The position numbers and the translations under genes were made by a program. A stretch of 64,000 bases of DNA from Corynebacterium rouxii (GTDB lineage: Bacteria > Actinomycetota > Actinomycetes > Mycobacteriales > Mycobacteriaceae). Below the pieces are notes generated by a model. The model was given only the letters and a program-made list of their open reading frames with translations, did no database searches and was not told where the DNA came from. Shown piece after piece: positions 61,310 to 64,000 of the stretch (position 1 is its first letter; each line of letters begins with the position of its first letter). The stretch lies in NCBI RefSeq assembly GCF_902702935.1, contig NZ_LR738855.1, positions 1,922,001 through 1,986,000 on the forward strand. The letters run 5' to 3'.

Positions 61310-63439
61310 CTAGGATTCCTTTCCGGTTGCTTGATGGCACAGCCAAGCATATTCAAACGCGGTCTGCTTCCACTTCTCATAACGGCCCGAAACACCACCG
61401 TGACCAGCAGACATCTCCGTCTTAAGCAAGAACTGTCCACCCGTTGCCGTCGCACGCAACTGTGCAATCCACTTAGCCGGCTCAACGTAGAGCACACGAG
61501 TATCATTGAGCGAGGTCACCGCCAAAATGTTGGGGTATGCCTTTGCCTCAATGTTTTCATAAGGTGCATAAGAGGCCATGTAGTTATACACCTCGACATC
61601 ATGCAGCGGGTCACCCCACTCATCCCATTCCGTTACCGTCAACGGCAACTCCGGCATCAACATCGACGTCAATGGGTCTACGAAAGGCACCACAGCCTCA
61701 ATCGCTTTGAAACGATCACCCGCCATGTTTGCCACCGCACCCATGAGCATGCCGCCAGCAGACCCGCCTTCTGCCACCAACATCTCAGAAGTGGTAACCC
61801 CATACTCGATCAGGTAATCAGCTACCGCAATGAAGTCCGTAAACGTGTTCTTCTTCGTCACAGTCTTGCCAGTGTCATACCAGCCACGGCCCATCTCACC
61901 ACCACCGCGCACATGGGCGATAGCAAATACCATGCCGCGATCCATCAAAGATAGCCGCGCTATGGAAAAACCTGGGTCGATCGAAGACTCATAAGAACCA
62001 TAGCCATACAACAGCGTAGGGTTCGGCTTGCTCAGATCAAGATCAGAGCGATGAATCAACGACACGGGGATACGCACACCGTCGTGAGCCTCAACCCACA
62101 GTCGCGACGCCGTGTAATCCTCCGCGTTATAGCCACCGACAACCTCCTGCTCCTTGAGCAAGGTGCGTCGCCCATCAGCAATCCAATAATCAAACACCTG
62201 GCTTGGCTGCGTAAACGACACATACACCATGCGCACCACAGGGGTGTCCCACTCAGGGTGTCCGCCCACACCAACCGTGTAGAGCTCTTCGTCGAAAGTA
62301 ATCTCTTCAAAAACACCAAAGCCATCAGCAGACAACTGCATCACAGCTGCGCGACCGATCGCCCCCGAGCGATACGCCAACACAATGTGATCACGGTACG
62401 TGTCCACACCCTCGATTCGAACATCATCACGGTGTGGCACCAAAACCTCGAGAGAATCAAGAGAAATCTCCTCGTCGGTGACCGGAGTCCAGCCCACCTC
62501 AAAGTTCGGGCCAGCAGCATTGTGCGTCACAATCCATGTATCGCAACCGGCAACAACAGCATGGTCAATGTCATATTCCACGCCCGCTTTTCGTGGCAGC
62601 ACACAACGGAACTCCCCCGTAGGATTATCCAGATCTAAGACCCAGATCTCCGACGTAATCTTCGAAGCCGACTCAATCATCAAAAAACGCTCCGAGCGAG
62701 TAGCACCCACACCCGTGTTAAAACGCTCATCGGCCTCATGGAACACCTGCACATCCGTCGCCGGATCCGTGCCAATCTTATGCCGCCATACCGAATCCGG
62801 ACGCCACGCAGCATCAACGCGCTGGTAGAACAAGTATTCCTCGCCAGCCCACGTGGCACCATAGAACACATCGGGGATCTCATCAACAAGATGTTCACCC
62901 GTTGTCAAGTCTTTGACCCGCAGGGTAAAACGCTCATCACCTTCAGTGTCAACCGAATAAGCAAGGTAACGCCCTGATGTGGTCACCGTCGAAGCACCTA
63001 AAGCAAAAAACTCATGACCTTCGGCCAACTCATTGGCATCAAGGATGATCTGTTCCCCCGCAACCGGCTCCCCTTCAGGAATAGTCGGCGGTACCCACGC
63101 ATCCGCGCCTTCGCTCACCGGAATACGGCAAGAATAGCCGTAGCTCTTCCCTTCCTCGGATCGACCGTAATACCAAAAATCACCAGCACGCTGTGGAACA
63201 GACATATCTGTTTCCTTCACCCGCGACTTAATCTCGTGATAAATATTGTCCTTTAACTGCGAAAGGTGCGCAGTCTGCTGCTCAACAAAAGCATTCTCTG
63301 CCTCGAGATACTGGATCGTCTCCGGATTCTCCTTATCCCGCAACCACTCGTAGTTATCTACGAAATCAATCCCGTGGTGGGTACGAGTAATGGGACGGAC
63401 TGGAGCTACCGGAGGTAGGACATTGTGAGATTCACGCAT
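61310..63439 (-). CDS. prtB: Oligopeptidase B (S9 family)
   Basis: 709 residues, normal for the family. A seven-blade propeller (about 75-400) precedes the alpha/beta hydrolase domain with the nucleophile in AEGGSAGGMLMGAV (GxSxGG), Asp in VTSLNDTRVLYVEPAKW and His in MSAGHGGVSGRYEKW. It cleaves short peptides after basic residues in the cytoplasm. No signal peptide. A peroxidase gene follows directly. Confidence 0.95.
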   Translation of the reverse strand: MRESHNVLPPVAPVRPITRTHHGIDFVDNYEWLRDKENPETIQYLEAENAFVEQQTAHLSQLKDNIYHEIKSRVKETDMSVPQRAGDFWYYGRSEEGKSYGYSCRIPVSEGADAWVPPTIPEGEPVAGEQIILDANELAEGHEFFALGASTVTTSGRYLAYSVDTEGDERFTLRVKDLTTGEHLVDEIPDVFYGATWAGEEYLFYQRVDAAWRPDSVWRHKIGTDPATDVQVFHEADERFNTGVGATRSERFLMIESASKITSEIWVLDLDNPTGEFRCVLPRKAGVEYDIDHAVVAGCDTWIVTHNAAGPNFEVGWTPVTDEEISLDSLEVLVPHRDDVRIEGVDTYRDHIVLAYRSGAIGRAAVMQLSADGFGVFEEITFDEELYTVGVGGHPEWDTPVVRMVYVSFTQPSQVFDYWIADGRRTLLKEQEVVGGYNAEDYTASRLWVEAHDGVRIPVSLIHRSDLDLSKPNPTLLYGYGSYESSIDPGFSIARLSLMDRGMVFAIAHVRGGGEMGRGWYDTGKTVTKKNTFTDFIAVADYLIEYGVTTSEMLVAEGGSAGGMLMGAVANMAGDRFKAIEAVVPFVDPLTSMLMPELPLTVTEWDEWGDPLHDVEVYNYMASYAPYENIEAKAYPNILAVTSLNDTRVLYVEPAKWIAQLRATATGGQFLLKTEMSAGHGGVSGRYEKWKQTAFEYAWLCHQATGKES

Positions 63440-63546
63440 GGTAACGATCGTAGCCGATAGCGAAAATGTAGCCCCGAAACCTTGCTATTGCCTGAGAGAT
63501 CGCCTACATTACAAGGCAAGTTACACTTCCGAATGAAAGGTCCATT

Positions 63547-63651
63547 GTGCACCTCGCTGAGCTGTCTACCGCTTCTGATCTAAACATCATCTCCAAGGTC
63601 ATCGAGCTAATCTCTAAACTTCTGACCTTGATTGAGAAGGTTGCTAAGTAA
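63547..63651 (+). CDS. 34-residue amphipathic peptide
   Basis: A GTG start follows GAAAGG by about seven bases. The product begins MHLAELSTASDLNIISKVI and ends LIEKVAK, and a strong terminator stands nine bases beyond the stop, so it is a complete small transcription unit. The second half forms an amphipathic helix with Leu/Ile on one face and Lys/Glu on the other. There is no signal peptide. Corynebacteria make several short leaderless envelope peptides (PorA, PorH and the O-mycoloylated ProtX). This could be of that kind, but I cannot show homology. Confidence 0.6.
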   Translation: MHLAELSTASDLNIISKVIELISKLLTLIEKVAK

Positions 63652-63659
63652 GCTTTAAA

Positions 63660-63698
63660 AAATACTCCCCACGACAACAGTCATGGGGAGTATTTTTG
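63660..63698. terminator. Terminator of the small peptide gene
   Basis: The stem AATACTCCCCA with TGGGGAGTATT, plus an inner pair of bases, is followed by TTTTTG. It can also end purC, which converges on it. Confidence 0.85.
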
Positions 63699-63726
63699 TG
63701 ACTACAAAGCTTGAGAGTTCAACGTT

Positions 63727-64000
63727 TTAAACGCAGCACCCGATCCACTCGGAGAATTTCTTACCAGTAATGCGCTCGAAGGCTTCCACGTAGCGTTCAC
63801 GGGTGGCTTCCACAACAGAACCTGGCAGTGATGGCGGAGGGGTGACATCGTCAGTAGACCAACCCGATTTTGGTCCGGTCAACCAGTTACGAACGTACTG
63901 CTTATCAAAGCTTGGTTGCACTTTGCCCTCTTCATAGCCATCCGCTGGCCAGTAGCGCGAAGAATCTGGGGTAAGCACCTCGTCGGCTAGCACCAAGGTG
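63727..64000 (-). CDS. purC: SAICAR synthetase, C-terminal part (runs off the window)
   Basis: The last 90 residues of Pur[20 protein letters not shown], then [11 protein letters not shown] and the C-terminal [18 protein letters not shown]. The enzyme joins aspartate to CAIR in purine synthesis. The start lies beyond position 64000. The reading frame is intact here. Confidence 0.9.
   Translation of the reverse strand, partial: TLVLADEVLTPDSSRYWPADGYEEGKVQPSFDKQYVRNWLTGPKSGWSTDDVTPPPSLPGSVVEATRERYVEAFERITGKKFSEWIGCCV

Overview
The window is chromosomal DNA of a Corynebacterium, most likely of the C. diphtheriae / ulcerans / pseudotuberculosis group. The reasons are a mycothiol synthase (mshD) with no glutathione pathway, a RamA regulator, cytochrome bd (cydABDC), DUF3073 and SCP-type actinobacterial proteins, a MurA of the mycobacterial Asp type, and gene orders that I recall from C. 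glutamicum (ramA-cysK-cysE; cat-dus-phoU-pst-mshD; purM-purF). The species is an inference.

Layout. 1-1260: a decayed phage-type integrase against the 3' end of tRNA-Ala. 1346-8232: a coupled pgm-mauE-dsbA operon, a tandem crcB pair and a FtsX-type ABC exporter. 8312-14407: a complete rRNA operon on the minus strand (16S-23S-5S). 14408-19467: murA, a cobalamin adenosyltransferase, ramA, then cysK and cysE behind a regulatory region dense with candidate sites. 19604-25720: an accessory island in which two copies of the same dead IS3-family element bracket a bacteriocin-like module, followed by an IS110 remnant. 25876-30917: GNAT protein, four tRNA genes, an iron-type dehydrogenase and a siderophore/cobalamin-type ABC importer. 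31392-35995: type III restriction-modification. 36490-42685: tRNA-Lys and cydABDC. 42762-48505: CoA-transferase, dus, phoU, the scar of a lost pstSCAB operon, and mshD. 48544-58567: housekeeping genes (lipid kinase, FABP, class IV aminotransferase, YgfZ, purM, purF, thioesterase, TrhA). 58791-60238: nrdI-nrdF. 60838-64000: peroxidase, prtB, a 34-residue peptide gene and the end of purC.

Two systems deserve most attention. First, the NrdF beside nrdI lacks three carboxylate metal ligands and has Gln, Ser and Lys in their places. That is the QSK signature described for class Ie, metal-free DOPA-radical ribonucleotide reductase. Second, the island at 20691-24127 holds two tandem secreted precursors whose C-terminal domains share six cysteines with identical spacing (C-17-C-3-C-7-C-2-C-14-C). 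The upstream precursor is broken by an 8-base near-duplication. Beside them are a secreted trypsin-like protease, a four-helix membrane protein and a winged-helix regulator. The regulator/membrane operon and the protease gene share the same promoter with the same palindromic operator placed in its spacer, so the module appears to be one regulated unit. I read it as an undescribed bacteriocin-type locus, with function inferred only.

Other points: MurA has Asp117 instead of the fosfomycin-target Cys, phoU survives although pstSCAB is gone, and the ramA-cysK intergenic region has good matches to McbR, GlxR, RamB and RamA sites. All positions come from reading by eye. RNA ends of 16S and 23S are approximate.
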